Assembly (NCBI GenBank): GCA_034008185.1
Contig: CM067081.1
Span: 108,943,265 to 109,007,264, forward strand
Reading direction: 5' to 3'
Length of the DNA: 64,000 bases
Source of the DNA: Gorsachius magnificus
Lineage: Eukaryota > Chordata > Aves > Pelecaniformes > Ardeidae
Made by a program: the position numbers and the translations under genes. The notes under the pieces were generated by a model, which searched no databases, was not told the DNA's origin, and was given only the letters and a program-made list of their open reading frames with translations. Shown here one piece after another: positions 1 through 13,491 of this stretch (within the stretch, counting starts at the first letter, position 1; each line of letters opens with the position of its first letter).

Positions 1-3000
1 TTTGGTCTGAACAAAAGTAGTGACATTGTACACTGAGGAGACACATTCATTTTTTAAGGTCATTAGCTTTCTCCTCCAAATTTGTGTTGCCTGGGCTGTT
101 ATGAGAAAATAGGTTTTGACTTCCTGGAAAAAGAGTAAGTACTTGATTTTCATACAATTCCTGAAAAGCCTCAGTATCTCCCATTACTGCTGTGATGAAT
201 CACAGACCTATTTGATACTCCCTCTCAAACAGCCTCAAACCTTTAATGGATTAAGATATTTACAATTCATCTCACAGAAGTAAATTCCCTATCTCTATTG
301 AAACTCAGAACTTGCTGCTGGGTATCATACACCTGGTTGTTTTCACATGCCATGTCCCCTGCACTGTTAGCTGGATGTACTATTTTTTTCCTTTCTTTGT
401 CAGTAAGACATAATCTCTGGCTTCTGTGGATCTATTTTCTTTGCACTGGCACTGGACTCCACATGCTGTGAAGAACGTATTTGTTAAGTCACCTTCGAAG
501 TGAGAGCAAGGTTTTTCTAAGCAAAGGCTGGCAAATATGAGCTCTGTATTCACAGTAATGACAGTGATGTTTCCTACCTCAAACAGTCGTCTTTTCCTGA
601 GGGATCGCCTCATAGTGCATATGTTTTCTACAGGCATTGACTGGATCCACCTTTTTCTTGGTGTGAGTTGGCTATGATAACTGTGGGCTATGGACAACAA
701 CGCTGGCACAGACATCTGCTTCTATCAGCCTTCAGAAAGCATGAAAATGCTGGACTGCCCTCCTTTCAGCACTAACAGTGGGAGCACTTCATAGCGTGAG
801 CTCAGTGTGGAGAAAGACCTTTCAGAGGAAAAAAGTATGTTGTGTGGACTGCTATGTTCTGGTTTTATGCTATGTAAGAAATAGTGTCAAGGCTTGCATT
901 AGCCCTGAGGGTGCTGATGTTTGACAATGGACAGACCCTTGCCTGATCAAGAGAAAAGTATACAGTGCTTTATACTATCTACCTGTTTTATTATCTTGAT
1001 GCAGCTGAGTCTCACCCAGAATCTGATATCTTGCAAGCAGTGTACTTGAAATGCGATTGAATAGATAGTATGTGTTGAATAGACACTGCTAAATGGATGT
1101 GGCTACCATTTTTGCCGGGGGTGCCTTGTAGCTTCTACAGAGTAGCAACCAAGTACTCACTGTAATTCTCTGAAGATCTGTCCTAGAACAAATTATTTAA
1201 GCCAGTTTGGTTTTGGCCCGTCTACTAGTGAGTGCTGTGCTCAGAATGGGAGTTTGGCATTCAAGAAGATATTTGGTATCATACCTTCAAAGGACAAGTG
1301 GTGAATCTTACTGATCTGAAATGACTGACAGTAGCTTGAGGCTTTAGTAAAAGTTTTGCAAGGAAACCACACTTCCGGTATACCCATGAGGGTTAAAGAT
1401 CTGTTTGAAGCAGGCCATAATATGGAAATATGCTGAAAATTTCTGTCAGAGGTATTGAGAGAAACTGCCTTATATGATGTCATTAATGTCTTGTAAAATG
1501 CAGTTGGTGTTTAAGTAAAGCAATTCCTGCTGAGCTATATATATTTAAATTGGTTGGTAGGCTGGCTGTGAAGAAAAAAATGTCTCCTTGAAGAAAATCT
1601 TACTTTTCATTCTTCATGAAGTTCTTGCCTGTTGAGATTTCTTCTTCAGCACGCTTGACTTAATTGAGTTTCTAAGAGTAAAAAATGTTTTGTTGAAGAT
1701 GTGAGACTTAATAACCATTTAAGGTTAAGTTATATTTGGAGGATGAATATGCCATATGACACAGGTATTTTAACTTAACCTCATCTCCTTATTCAGAGGA
1801 AATACTGTTATACATACAACAAACCTGGTATACTTACAAACTGACACTTATCTAAAGCAAATAAACAGTGACTGGTATGTACATTTGGCTAGTACTTACC
1901 ATGAATCTGAACATGGATTTCCCTGGAGTAACAGCTCAGTTGCATACCGTTTTGAGCTTGAACTCTTAACAAGAGCTCCATTTGACTTGTGTAGCAAGGA
2001 CGTTCAGCATACTCATTCACAGTGCTCTCACAAAAATGTAACTCTTGATCAGTCACTGCCAGCATGACCTTGAAGTCTTAATTATTAAATTGTTTTATAC
2101 TATTCCTTGCAGAGATGACACTTGCTCATTAATTTCTCTTCATTCTTATTCTCAAGATATTCTTCACCAAAAGACTAGCCATTTTATTTGGCTACTTATT
2201 ATCTTGATTTACAGGTTGCTTATATAGATTATAGACTGTCTCTATTTAGGGCATTAGAATTTATCACTTAGATGCAGCAAATAGCTACAAGAGTGTGGTC
2301 GTTTACTGTCCTGTAAATGATCCTATTTGTCACAGCAGTTAGCTTGAACTGGGGGGATGTAACCTCTGAATGCTGCGTGCTTTCCATAGCAAAACTTGTT
2401 AACAGAATGCAACTACTTACTTCTGCTTGCCCTGAATGGATGTGGCAACAGCAGTAATATCCAGTAGCTGTTTAATATGATGTTGCTTGTGTTAGAAAAA
2501 CAGGAAAGGAAAGAGGAATTGTGAGCATATGTTAAAAAAGTCCAGTCTTCAGATGTGATTTCTTTTAACTCTAGCTGTGTTTTGCCAGAAGTTTACAAAC
2601 AGAGGAGCCTTGAGAATTATGTTCACATGAAGTATATGTTGAGTTTTCCTTGGTGGACAGTATTTTCTGCACTCCTTACTCTGTGAATCCTCCTGAGCAA
2701 TATAGGCAGGGATGAAGTCACTACTTGCCTGCTGGTCAATATCAAACAGTTCTGTTCAAATGGTTTTCTCCCTGTAACCTCTGTATTTACTCTTTCACAA
2801 ATCCGTTGCTTATTTTAGTTTGTGGAAATGTCTCTTTCTTTTTTTTGTTTTGCTTGGCCTAAGGGCTCCTTCTTCAGCATCCTAGGAGAGGCTAGGGACC
2901 CTGGCCACCCCCAAAGAAGAGGGTATTTTATTCTAGGCTAGTCAAAAGGGCAAATATAGGGCCACCCACATGTATTCTTTCTTGTATTTCTTGTCTCTCC

Positions 3001-6000
3001 CTTCTCAAACATAAAAGATGCATCACTGCATATAAACCCCAAGGCTTTGTTTCATCATCATCCTCCCCACCCCAGAGACTGAGAGAATTTTCTCAGGGTG
3101 TCCAGTGAGAGAAAGCGAGAGACACGGTCAAACCGTCACCCTCCAATAAGACAATGCACTCACTTCATCTTCTGGAACAGGAGCTGGCTCCAGGACTCTT
3201 GTTTTAATCATATGCAACATAAACCGTTCTGGAATTGTAATAATATTTCTCTGCTGCTTCCCTAGCAGATTTAATTTCTCATTCATCAGATGAAATACTG
3301 TATTTGTTGAATTTACCTGTGACTGTTCGACTGAGCACTGAGGTTATGAAAACTGCTTACCTGCACTTCATAAAGAGCATTCGCAGTCATTTTAAGAGTA
3401 TCTTGGTTATTCAAGTCTTGCCTTCTGAATATATTGTGGGTATGGAACAAACAAATCTCAATTTCCTTTAAAATTTCATCAAAGGCATAATTCTCAGAAG
3501 ACACTAGTTTTCTGACAGTCCAGGAGTGCCATCCACAGGATGAAATTCATATTTTTGTGCCACTTAATTTCTTTGATACTTTGACGTCAGGAAAAAAATA
3601 GTTTTAAAAAAAATAAAATTCAGCAATTTAATTTTGATATCACTTAATCATTTACATTTCAACCAAATAGAAAAATGTTTCTCTCGGATAATCTTCCCCT
3701 TTCTTCTGGAATTGGCTTACAGGAAAAAATGCGATTTAGATCTTTAAACTGTTGATAATAAATTTTTAACAGTTTATGGAAAGTTAGTGGTACAAATTTA
3801 CTACAGTTTTTTCTCCCAACAAAATAACTTAGATATTGTGTATTTTATTTCAAAAACTGTCCTATCATACTGATACAGAACATACTACTTCTGTATTTGT
3901 TGAAATCACAAGAGGAAATACCCCTTTGCCCAAGGAGAGTTTATTGGATAGTAATACCACGAAATTCTCCAGGTCTGGGTTATCTAGTTAAGATGACAGG
4001 GTATAAAAGCCAATTTTCCAAACTAAGGTGATATTCTCTCAGGTAAATATTTAAATAAGAAAACAGTAATTTCTTTGGCTATGTTCCATTATTGAGTATA
4101 ATGCTGTCTTAATAAACTATAATGAGAATAAAAGAAAGGATGGGGATTTTGATAAACGTAGAAGTCAAAAATTTACCTCTCAAGTAGAGGGAAATCTGCC
4201 AGTAGTATGGAATATGCTTATTAAAAGGTAACTGTGCAGGAACTCTAGTAAATCCTCTGTCACATCTTTCAAAATACTTGTGAGTTAATATTTACTAGAA
4301 TATTTTCATAATATGAGTCCACATACAGAAATTACTTAAAACTACATTTTTTTCAACATGAGAAACCGTTGAAGTGCAGCTCCATGGTATTGTTGCCACA
4401 GTGGCAAAATCAGGCTCTGGAGGGGAGTCACAAATTATTTTGAGGGGTCTTTTACCATTTTTGAAGTTTGTACCATAGTTCTGGAATGGCTGGCCTGAAA
4501 TTTTTGGAAGCCTTCTGCTATTAGCTGCAATGAAACAAGAAATGGACAGATGCTCAAGGTCTCCTTAATATCAGAAGAAGTTTTCCTTGTTGTTTCCTTT
4601 CCCTGTTCTCTTTCCCCCATTACTGTTTTCTGTGCCTATTCTGTTTTGCCAGCTCACTCTAAACATGCTTTCTTTCATCCCCTCTGTGTATATTTGTTTT
4701 ACTACCTTCTCTGTTTCTGTTTACCACAAGGGTATGTGATGCTTTTTCTGATATGAAAAAATAATGAATGACTTCTAGTCAGCACTTTCTGAATCTTTTT
4801 GTTCATTTCTTTGACCTTGAATTTACTTTATTTTAGTACAATTCCTAACACAATAAGTGTAATTATGTCCCCACTGTCTGAATTTTTCCCATATTGTATG
4901 CTTTTTGTGTAGTTAGGTCAAGCGCATCAAATTTTGTTTCTAGTCAACAAAATATGTTCTAAAAGATTCCAAAACAGAAGTTTTGAGAAGGGAGTGGGAT
5001 TAAAATATTTTTGAAAAAGCTAAACCAGGAAACTAAGGACCAATAAGCATTTCAGCTGCCCAGTATACCTTGCAGAATTAACCTTCCATGATTATTTAAC
5101 CTTCTGTGCTCTCAGCTGAAAGTAAAGTTGAATGGGATGAGATTGCTTAAGTGCAATTGTACATACATGTAGAAATTTAGTTAGGGACTGATCCAAAAAT
5201 GCACTATCTGGTCAGTCTGATTCCTGGCTGAAACTGCAGAAGTGGTAATTTCAGATTTATTTATTAGGCAAAGATGACTCAGGAAAGAGTGCAGAAAAAA
5301 ACCACTATTGGTCCCATAATCTTATTGTGCAGACCAGGATTTTAGCATATCCTCCCTGCAAAGTGTGACCCAGAAAACTATGCTATTTTTTTTTATTTGT
5401 CAAACTTCTTGTTACCATTGCACAGGTCAGTGCTTAAATAATGCATCACTTCAGGGTTTATTGTCCCTGCTTCATTTCTCACAGATAGTAAGTTCTGGTA
5501 TCATGGGAGTTCTTTGTTTATGCTATTAATCTCTATTAAGTTCACTTCTGAAAATGGAGAATAATCCTGGAGCGTGGAGAAAAAAATATCTCAACAATTT
5601 TAAGCATTTTTCTGGGCTTCAGATGTTTTCCAGCTTTTTTTTTTCCTTGAAAAATCTCTATAATGTTTATTCACTAGACTAGCAACTCCTCACATCTGAT
5701 TGTTTCTTTCTGCACCCTCTGCAGTCTTATTCTTTGATACCCAGCTCTGTAACCAACTGAGGTTTTTTAGAAGTATTAAGATCTTAGCATGTTGCCATCA
5801 ACATGTATTAAGCAGACTGGAATGTCTCATTTTCTCTTCATTTTCCTATGTCTGTCATTGTTGACAGTCTCATATTTGGCTTCAAGCTTTTTATAGCTTG
5901 GGAGCTCTTATTCTGTATTTACATGGTACTTACTACAATGGTATCTTGGCCCTTAATTAAAGATGCAAAAAACTACAGTAGTATAGGTGACAGTTAAAAC

Positions 6001-7279
6001 TAATAAAGCAACCATTCCCAGAAACAGGTACCTCTTCCAGGATCATAGTGGAAGGCTAGAAAGAGATAAATATAACTGTTCATAGGTACAAGATTTAAAT
6101 CAAAGGTGCTCTGAGATACTCAGGTGTTATGTTCTATGTGAAGAATGTATAGGGGCTAAGAGAACAGCGTAGCTTCTGTTGTATCAGCAGTACACACTAA
6201 AATGGTTTGCTATCATTTTAACATACAGAACATAACCACAGAGAATCCTGCCAGCCTCAAGTTTCTGAGCAAGCCACATTTATTCCGTGATCAAATATTG
6301 ATATGATGAGAGATCGTGCTCTTTTCTGAAATCCCATTAGTAACCTGTGTACTGGGGGAGGGGGGGGGAAACAGGACTCCAGAATTATTTTTAAACTTGA
6401 CCACTTTTGAAATTCTTGGCTAAGATATCTATAAATAATACATATCTCAGGCCCAGCATAAAAAAATCAAATTCACTCTGAGCTTACGGTCTTGACTAAA
6501 AACAGATTGTGAATGGTGGAGGAGGTGTGATTTGCTCAGACTTTCAGGACAGATCACAGCATTATGGAACATAAACACTGATGACTTTCAGAAGGTCTCA
6601 TTTGAGAGTTAATCTTCAAAACTGACCTTCCCAAACCTGACAGGGGAGATGAGACCATTGAATATTAACCAGTTTCTGCAATAAGGGCAGGGACTGCTGG
6701 GGAAGGTTTAAGGCTTCAAGGGATTGTCATCTTTGTTCGCAGGGTTTAAGGCTGAGTAAATGAACACGAAAAGTAAAAAAGAAATTGCCCACTAGGCCAA
6801 GGACAGATTTATTTACTCTACAGGCAGTACAGAGCACAGTGCATTATAAGCATGTTTAACAGGTTGCTTGGGAACCATCTCAGACTTTTATAACATGATA
6901 TGCCAACCTTTGCTCAAATTTGTGCAATACCAGTCTGGATGCAGCTCTTCCAAGGGCTCCTTATCTTGCCTTTCCACCTGGTCTGTGAATGCAACAATCA
7001 TTAACAACTTTACTCTCTTGCTACTAATGACAACTAATAATAAAGTCAATATGAACATTCATAATATTATTATTTGTTCTAAACACAATGCCATCTATGC
7101 ACCAGAGGAATGCGAGGTCCTATTTTACAGAGCATTATTGTCACAGTCCATTTGAATATCTCAAATTTACAGGACTATGTACTCTGTAAATTAAGCTTTA
7201 TTTTATGAACTCATTAGCAAAAATAAAACCAAACAGGACAAACAATGTCTCAATTCCCTATGTACAGACTAGTTTAACA

Positions 7280-7320
7280 AGTGAATTCACTAATTCATTA
7301 TTTCTTTAATTCATGAATTA
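7280..7320. repeat. Two short perfect palindromes in an AT-rich patch
   Basis: A 12-nt palindrome (AGTGAATTCACT, 7,280-7,291) and a 14-nt palindrome (TAATTCATGAATTA, 7,307-7,320) lie 15 nt apart and share the AATTCA half-site, which also occurs between them. They could bind a dimeric or homeodomain factor, or be chance in AT-rich DNA. No function can be given. Confidence 0.4.
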
Positions 7321-9414
7321 TCTTACAAGTTCTCTAATTCCTAACTCGCACATCTATGAGCAAAATGGTTCTCTAGACGATGGTGAGAGTGATCATTCTT
7401 CCTCCTCCTCCCCCGCATCGCTCCGGGAAACTTGAAAGCCTCTGCAGTCTGGCTGCTCTTGGATCTGCTTCAAAAGCTTTTTTGGGTAAGCTGATAACTT
7501 ACAGCTTGGAAGTTTGGTCTATACGATACCCATTACTTAGTGGAGTTTGAAGAAACTTCCAGACAATTGCTGTGCAAGAGTGCAAGAGGTGACATCTGTA
7601 GGAGACAGCAAGCTGCTGGTGATAACAGCGGATAGAGGTCACTACCTCTATCCCTTCCTGTCCATTACGTCCTGCCAACCTTTTGCTCTGGCTTTGACCT
7701 AATGGCACTGCATCCGGCATACACCAGGTCTTAGCATGAGCTGTATGTTAGGCCAAAACTGAAGCAGGAGCTGAGTGAACAGAGTTATGCAGTCATGAGT
7801 TGTTTCAATAGCCCAGATCCTGGAAAGAAAGGACTCACAGAGTTCAGTAAGTAATGTAGAGAGCAAGAACATTCAGTCAGGAAAAGAGACTAACAAAAAA
7901 AAAGTGTTAGTCAAAAAAAGAGGACCATATTTCTTTGGGGAAGTCATCTTAATTTTTAGTGGAAACAAAAGTGTTGAAAATCTTTGGTGAAAACTAAAAA
8001 TGTTTAAGTGGAAAACCTGCATACAAAATCCAAGGTCTTGTCATGCGGAAAACCTGACTGAAATGTGAAGATATGATTGACCTTTTCCAGAAGTCCTATC
8101 AAACCACATAGCTCATTCCCACTGCATTTATTTAGTTTTGGTATTAGAGGGAAGGAACATTCTTTCTTATTTTCTGTTCACTATTGCGCATTTTTGTAAT
8201 GTTCAGTACTTCTTATGCCTGATAAAATACCCTTGTTTTTATCTGTAGTATTGTGGAGGAGAAATGTGATGTTAGTGGAAGTTTGATGACCCCAAATAAG
8301 GTTTTTGCTCATCTATTTTCTTCAAGTCCTATGTCATGGTCTAGAAGCCTCAATTTATGTTAAAAGAAATTTTTAAAAAAAAAGGTGATTAGTGGATATC
8401 ACAATGCCTGGAGAGTCTGAAGAGATAAAAAAGCTTCCTCTTGTATCCCAGAGGTGAGTGTGTCTTTGGTGCACTTTTATACAGTTGGTAAAGAGTATTT
8501 TTTCATAATCTGATCTCTGACTGACATTAGCAGAGTAGTATGGAAGGATGGGAAAGTCCTGAAAGACCAGAACATTGCCAGGAATGCTAGCTTAAAATGC
8601 CTTTGAGATCCATCATTTAGATATGTGCACATCCCACATAACCCTTACTAATTCTGTATAAACCTAAATTTTGCTCATTCTGTTCAGAAACACTAAAGCC
8701 TGTCTTCAATGAGTCATCAATGTTACTAATAGTATCCATCCATTTGAATATCTTAGTAAAGAAAGATAGCAAGTTAGTTTGATGAGACCTAATTACTATG
8801 AATGTAGATGCAACTGGCATTGCAGATCATCAGGCTATTCAAATATTTGTGTGCTAGTTTGAGTGCTCTGCTTACCAAGGTGCCCCTAAAGAATCACTAG
8901 CCAAAGAAACCCAGCAGACTTTACAGCATTAGTGCACTTCAATTTATGATGTCATTACATTTCCAGAAAGAACTTGCGGGGCAGCTGGGGAAAAATGTCT
9001 GAAATTCTGTAACTGGTAGACTGTGCTAAATTTGTAATTAATGTGAAAATGCCCATCTGACAATCTTTGGCTTTTCAGTTAGTTAACAAATATGTATCTC
9101 AAAAGGTATATCGTATCCTCCATTATTTTGCATGAAAAAATGTGGGCAGTTTGTGAATTTTATCACCTCATGTGAAATTTATGTTTTTAAAGGTCTTTGG
9201 AGTGGAGATTATAAGAGAATGTACTTTATTGAAGGGTAGCTCAATCAACACATTCTTGTTGAGTGTCTGAGATAACATTCCTGGGTTTTACTGCAGTGAT
9301 AGACAGTTTTTATCTTCCAGTGGTTCCTCAGTTAAAGTACCATACTTCCCAAAATCTAGTGGGAAAATTATTCTGTCTTACATTATACCATTTTCTGTGC
9401 CTATGGATTGAAAT

Positions 9415-9446
9415 GAAATTAAATTAAATTAAAATTTAAAAAAAAT
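9415..9446. repeat. (AAATT)n simple repeat
   Basis: A short, imperfect run of AAATT units grades into an A-run. It is low-complexity sequence with no visible link to a gene. Confidence 0.7.
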
Positions 9447-10759
9447 AGCTGAAAAGATTGTTGGTTATAGTAATGCTTTCTCTATTCAAATGAGAATTCA
9501 GAAGGACATTCTGTTCTTCTCCAGACCACATAGGGGGGGCTATACGTAATCTATCAACCTCAATATGCTCTGGAATTGTTTAAAAGAACACCAGATAGCC
9601 ACTTCAGCCTCTTCGAAACAGCCATTTTAGAAGTAGTATTCCAATACAGTATTCTGTAACTGAGATATCTTAACTGACCTGGGAAATTCTGACATGGGAA
9701 AGCTGGAATGGCAGCTGGTCAATGACTGCTCAGAACTTTTCTGACAGGAGCTGCAGGTGTCTGCTACCATGGGCAATGCCAACATACATTTTCTTCATAG
9801 ACTGATTACTTACCTTTTCAAGGCAAGTCCATTTTTGTCATCTCTTGACTGTATTTGGAAGTCTGTCTCAGAAAGTAAGGTCTATGCTTGTTAAAAACTT
9901 TGTTAATTTTAGTGTATATATATTCACAGACAGGTTTTGCCTGTTTGCATTTATATGGATGAAAGACTTTTATTTTTCCTGCAACGGCCACAGGCTGATC
10001 AAAGTTAATATTTTTTACATAATTAGTGGCAGCCCAGTGAGTGATTTTCCTATCAGAGAGAGTGAAAACTTGGAGCCCTTCATGGTATGAATTGGGGGAG
10101 AAAGGAAGAGGAAGGAGATAGTTTTTCCAAGTTAAATAGTGTCACTTAAGTAAGAGAAACGCTAAGTAATGTCCTTTTTTCCAATCTGAGCTAATTTATT
10201 CTTCTAGATTCATTACTGACTGTATGTTCTAAATCTTTTCTTCCAAAGACATTCTTAGAAAAGAGAATATAACCTATCATTTTCCATATGTACATCTTCT
10301 GGATCCCCTGATGGGAGTAACCTGACTGTAGAAGAAAAGCTGTTCCTGCTGCTTTGCAAAAGGTAACTAATTACAGTGGGTTTAAAAGACATAAAAAGAT
10401 TTTTTTTATTCTACTTTTAGCTATTAACTTTAGCAAAAATCAACTTTCCCATATAAAATCAGGTATCTGGTGTTTCTTCAGTTTTTCTTCTGGTTTCTTG
10501 AAAACATTAAGAGTCAGTTGGTGTTCTAAGGATTACTCCAGTAATTAAAATAGACATAATTTATGTTTGGAACAGAATATTTTCTTATGGTAGCCAACGA
10601 AAAATTCTTTTTTAACAACTCCTGAATGTATTATCATAAAGTATACATTATATTTAGAGATAGCACAAACAAAAAATGGCAACAGTGATTACTAGATGAA
10701 CCTTAGGACAACCTCACATAACCCACTTAGAACTGTCAGTAATATCTTTTTCCTCTAGG

Positions 10760-11035
10760 TGTTATTTGCACTGTCCTGCTTGTGGAGGGCATGGCTGGGC
10801 TGTCCTTGGCCTGAGCGGGGCTGAGCTGGGTTTACATGGCCAAGTGCCCATTGCCCAGCCTGCCTGAGCTCCAGCTCTGCGAGTGCTGCTGGGGAAAGGG
10901 CTGAAAGCCCCAGGCAGTGCCTGCCAGACAAATGGTCCCTGGGGGCACTGGGGGGCTGCAGGGAAGCTTTCACCCCTTCCTTAGAAGCAGGATGGAGGGA
11001 GCAGGTGGGGAAATGAATATCCACCATCAGCATCA
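10760..11035. other. GC-rich block of unknown origin
   Basis: About 275 bp rich in G, C, CTG and GGG stands out sharply from AT-rich flanks. It is open on the minus strand for 92 codons (10,755-11,033), but the predicted peptide is low-complexity and matches no family I recognise. It has few CpG dinucleotides for its GC content, so it does not look like a typical CpG-island promoter. A GC-rich retroelement piece, for example from an LTR, is the simplest explanation, but this is inference. Confidence 0.35.
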
Positions 11036-12133
11036 GTCTCCTGAGAAGAATTCACGATGCTGATGTCACTCTGCATCTATCTGCTTTAAGAAAACTGTCA
11101 CCGTTGCTCCTAGCAGCCAGAGGAAAGGTGAGCATAATGCATTAGAGGCAGAGGTGGCTAGTAAGTCTTCCTGTACAACTCTTGGAAGGGTATTATTGTC
11201 AGTGAGGTTTTTTTTACTAGTTTGAACTGTGAGCATTAGTATTTTGTAACTGGATTAGCTACTACTTAAATTTCATTAGTGTGTTAAGGTTTTATTAGGC
11301 TAACAATAAATTCTTATCCCAATGTATAAGGTGTGGCCCTTTCCACCCATAACAAGGTCTTTAACAGTGTACACTGCCATTCATACTGAAATTGTGTACA
11401 AAGCAATAAGGAAAAAAGATTAACACATCTACTTTGAAGTCACAGCAAATTCTGAGCCAAAATCAAGGGATAGCATGACATAGGCACTAAGAGATGAAGA
11501 TGGGGAGATGAGTCTATATGAAACTTCAGAAGAGTTTACATGTACTAGTGGAACCTACAGCTATATCAGCAGACTCCACTTGCCCTCATTGCAAAAAAAA
11601 CCACAAAAAAACCTTAATTTAAAATAAGGCTGAAGCAACAGAAGAGTAAGAAAAAGACACAAGTAGATACATGAGTTACAGAGATACTGTTTATAAACTG
11701 ATAGCTAATTTTCCTCTAATTTTCCTTCTAATCAAAGCCCTTGTTATTGTTGGTGATGTCAATAGCTTCTGAGATATCAAGGACATTTTGCAGGTGATTT
11801 GCGGCTATTTAGCTCTCCATGCTCCTTGTTCAAAGGTTAAGAGAAATTAGCTGAGTTTTCTTATTTACTAATTAATTGCAGCCTGTCAGCTTAAAACCCC
11901 TTAGCATTAAGAAATAATTCTTTATTAAATAAATCTTTATGAAGTGTCTATCTTCTTCTTTGTGGCTTCTAATTGTGGCCTAACTTTATGAAAACATGCA
12001 AATGGAAAAAAACATGGGAAAATAGGGTGGAATTTATTGTGGAGCTAAAAAATCAATGAATTTGGAAGACACAGTGATCTTACTAGAACTGACCTGGGGA
12101 TGGGGGGAGCAGGCCAGAAGGTGACAATATAAT
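11036..12133. other. Intergenic sequence, nothing recognised
   Basis: AT-rich sequence with a short A-run interrupted by CCAC near 11,595. I see no gene, RNA or clear repeat up to the CR1 insertion. Confidence 0.6.
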
Positions 12134-12136
12134 AGC

Positions 12137-13396
12137 CTCACCTCTGTGCCTGGGAAGATCATGGAACAGATCCTCCTAGAAGCTATGCTAAAGCACATGG
12201 AGGCCAGGAAGGTAATTCGAGGTAGCCAGCATGGCTTCACCAAGGGCAAGTCCTGCCTGACAAACCTAGTGGCTTTCTATGATGGTGTGACAGCATCAGT
12301 GGACAAGGGAAAACCAATGGATGTCATCTGTCTGGACTTCTGCAAAGCCTTTGACACGGTCCCCCACAACATCCTTCTCTCTAAATTGGAGAGCTATGGA
12401 TTTGATGGGTGGACTGTTTGGTGGATAAGGAACTGGCTGGATGGTTGCATCCGGAGGGTAGTGGTCAATGGCTCGATGTCCGGATGGAGACCGGTGACGA
12501 GTGGTGTCCCTCAGGGGTCCGTACTGGGACCGGTGCTGTTTAATATATTCATCAATGACTTAGACAGCGAGATCGAGTGCACCCTCAGCAAGTTTGCAGA
12601 CGACACCAAACTGAGTGGTGCGGTTGACACACCAGAAGGATGGGATGTCATCCAGAGAGACCTGGACAGGCTGGAGAGGTGGGCCTGTGTGAACCTCATG
12701 AGGTTCAACAAGGCCAAGTGCAAGGTCCTGCACCTGGGTCGGGGTAACCCCCAGTATCAGTACAGGCTGGGGGAAGAAAGGATCGAGAGCAGCCCTGCCA
12801 AGAGGGACTTGGGCGTACTGGTGGATGAAAAGCTGGACATGAACCGGCAATGTGCGCTGGCGGCCCAGAAGGCCAACGGTACCCTGGGCTGCATCAGGAG
12901 AAGCGTGGCCAGCAGGTCGAGGGAGGTGATTCTGCCCCTCTCCTCTGCTCTGGTGAGACCTCACCTGGAGTACTGCGTCCAGCTCTGGAGGCCTCAGCAC
13001 AAGAAGGACGTGGAACTGTTGGAGCGGGTCCAGAGGAGGGCTAGTAAAATGATCCGAGGGCTGGAGTACCTCTCCTATGAGGACAGGCTGAGGGAGTTGG
13101 GCTTGTTCAGCCTGGAGAAGAGAAGGCTGCGGGGAGACCTGATTACGGCCTTTCAGTATCTAAAGGGGGCCTATAGGAAAGATGGGGACAATCTTTTTAG
13201 TAGGGCCAGCTGTGACAGGACAAGGGGTAATGGTTTTAAACTAAAACAGGGTAGGTTTAGACTGGATCTAAGGAGGAAATTCTTTACAGTGGGTGTGGTG
13301 AAACACTGGAACGGGTTGCCCAGAGAGGTGGTGGAGGCCCCATCCCTGGAAACATTCAAGGCCAGGTTGGATGGGGCTCTGAGCAACCTGATCTAG
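12137..13396 (+). pseudogene. CR1 reverse transcriptase, C-terminal part, frame open
   Basis: About 419 codons of the CR1 ORF2 protein are open from the truncation point to a TAG at 13,394-13,396. The protein in intact elements nicks target DNA with an N-terminal endonuclease and copies the RNA with this reverse transcriptase. Visible motifs in order are the SQHGF and KGKSCLTNL stretch, the [12 protein letters not shown] palm motif (first catalytic Asp), [17 protein letters not shown] (the catalytic Asp pair), and the C-terminal region with RPHLEYCVQ and [10 protein letters not shown]. The endonuclease domain and the start of the protein are missing, so it is dead as an autonomous element although no stop or frameshift interrupts what remains. 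The first ATG is at 12,161, and there is no sign of its own promoter. Confidence 0.93.
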
Positions 13397-13467
13397 TTAG
13401 CGGTGTCCCTGCTCACTGCAGGGGGTTTGGACTAGATGACCTCTAGGGGTCCCTTCCAACCCAAAAC

Positions 13468-13491
13468 ATTCTATGATTCTATGATTCTATG
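13468..13491 (+). repeat. (ATTCTATG)3 CR1 terminal microsatellite
   Basis: Three perfect 8-nt units end the CR1 copy. CR1 elements end in such short repeats rather than a poly-A tail, and the unit is thought to guide target-primed reverse transcription. Confidence 0.95.

Larger units (their letters stand above)
1..10750. other. Intergenic AT-rich sequence, no gene recognised
   Basis: I see no recognisable gene. Open frames here are short (longest 111 codons, minus strand, 380-715), match no family I know and show no exon-like splice pattern. The stretch holds homopolymer runs, a G-rich run near 6,355-6,369, an (AAATT)n tract near 9,415-9,446 and short palindromes near 7,280-7,320. Two less AT-rich patches, about 2,860-3,170 and 7,375-7,740, look different from their surroundings and could be old mobile element remnants, but I could not assign them. 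In mammals the 5' side of TMPRSS15 faces a large gene desert, which would fit. Confidence 0.6.
12134..13491 (+). mobile_element. CR1 LINE, 5'-truncated
   Basis: A non-LTR retrotransposon of the chicken repeat 1 class. The left edge falls where the sequence becomes readable as the CR1 reverse transcriptase (residues LTSVPGK), just after an in-frame TGA at 12,122-12,124. The right edge is the hallmark CR1 tail, three perfect ATTCTATG units at 13,468-13,491. The 3' UTR after the stop codon is under 100 bp, as is usual for CR1. Truncation at the 5' end is the normal result of incomplete reverse transcription. I see no clear target-site duplication, which is also typical for CR1. The open frame suggests a relatively recent insertion. 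Confidence 0.95.

Noticed and set aside
380..715. 111-codon minus-strand open frame
   Set aside because: No recognisable family, no splice or promoter context, and composition like its AT-rich surroundings. Chance frames of this length are expected in 64 kb.
7499..7720. 73-codon minus-strand frame in a less AT-rich patch
   Set aside because: It does not resemble any protein I know. The patch may be an old mobile element, but I see no motif that would support a call.
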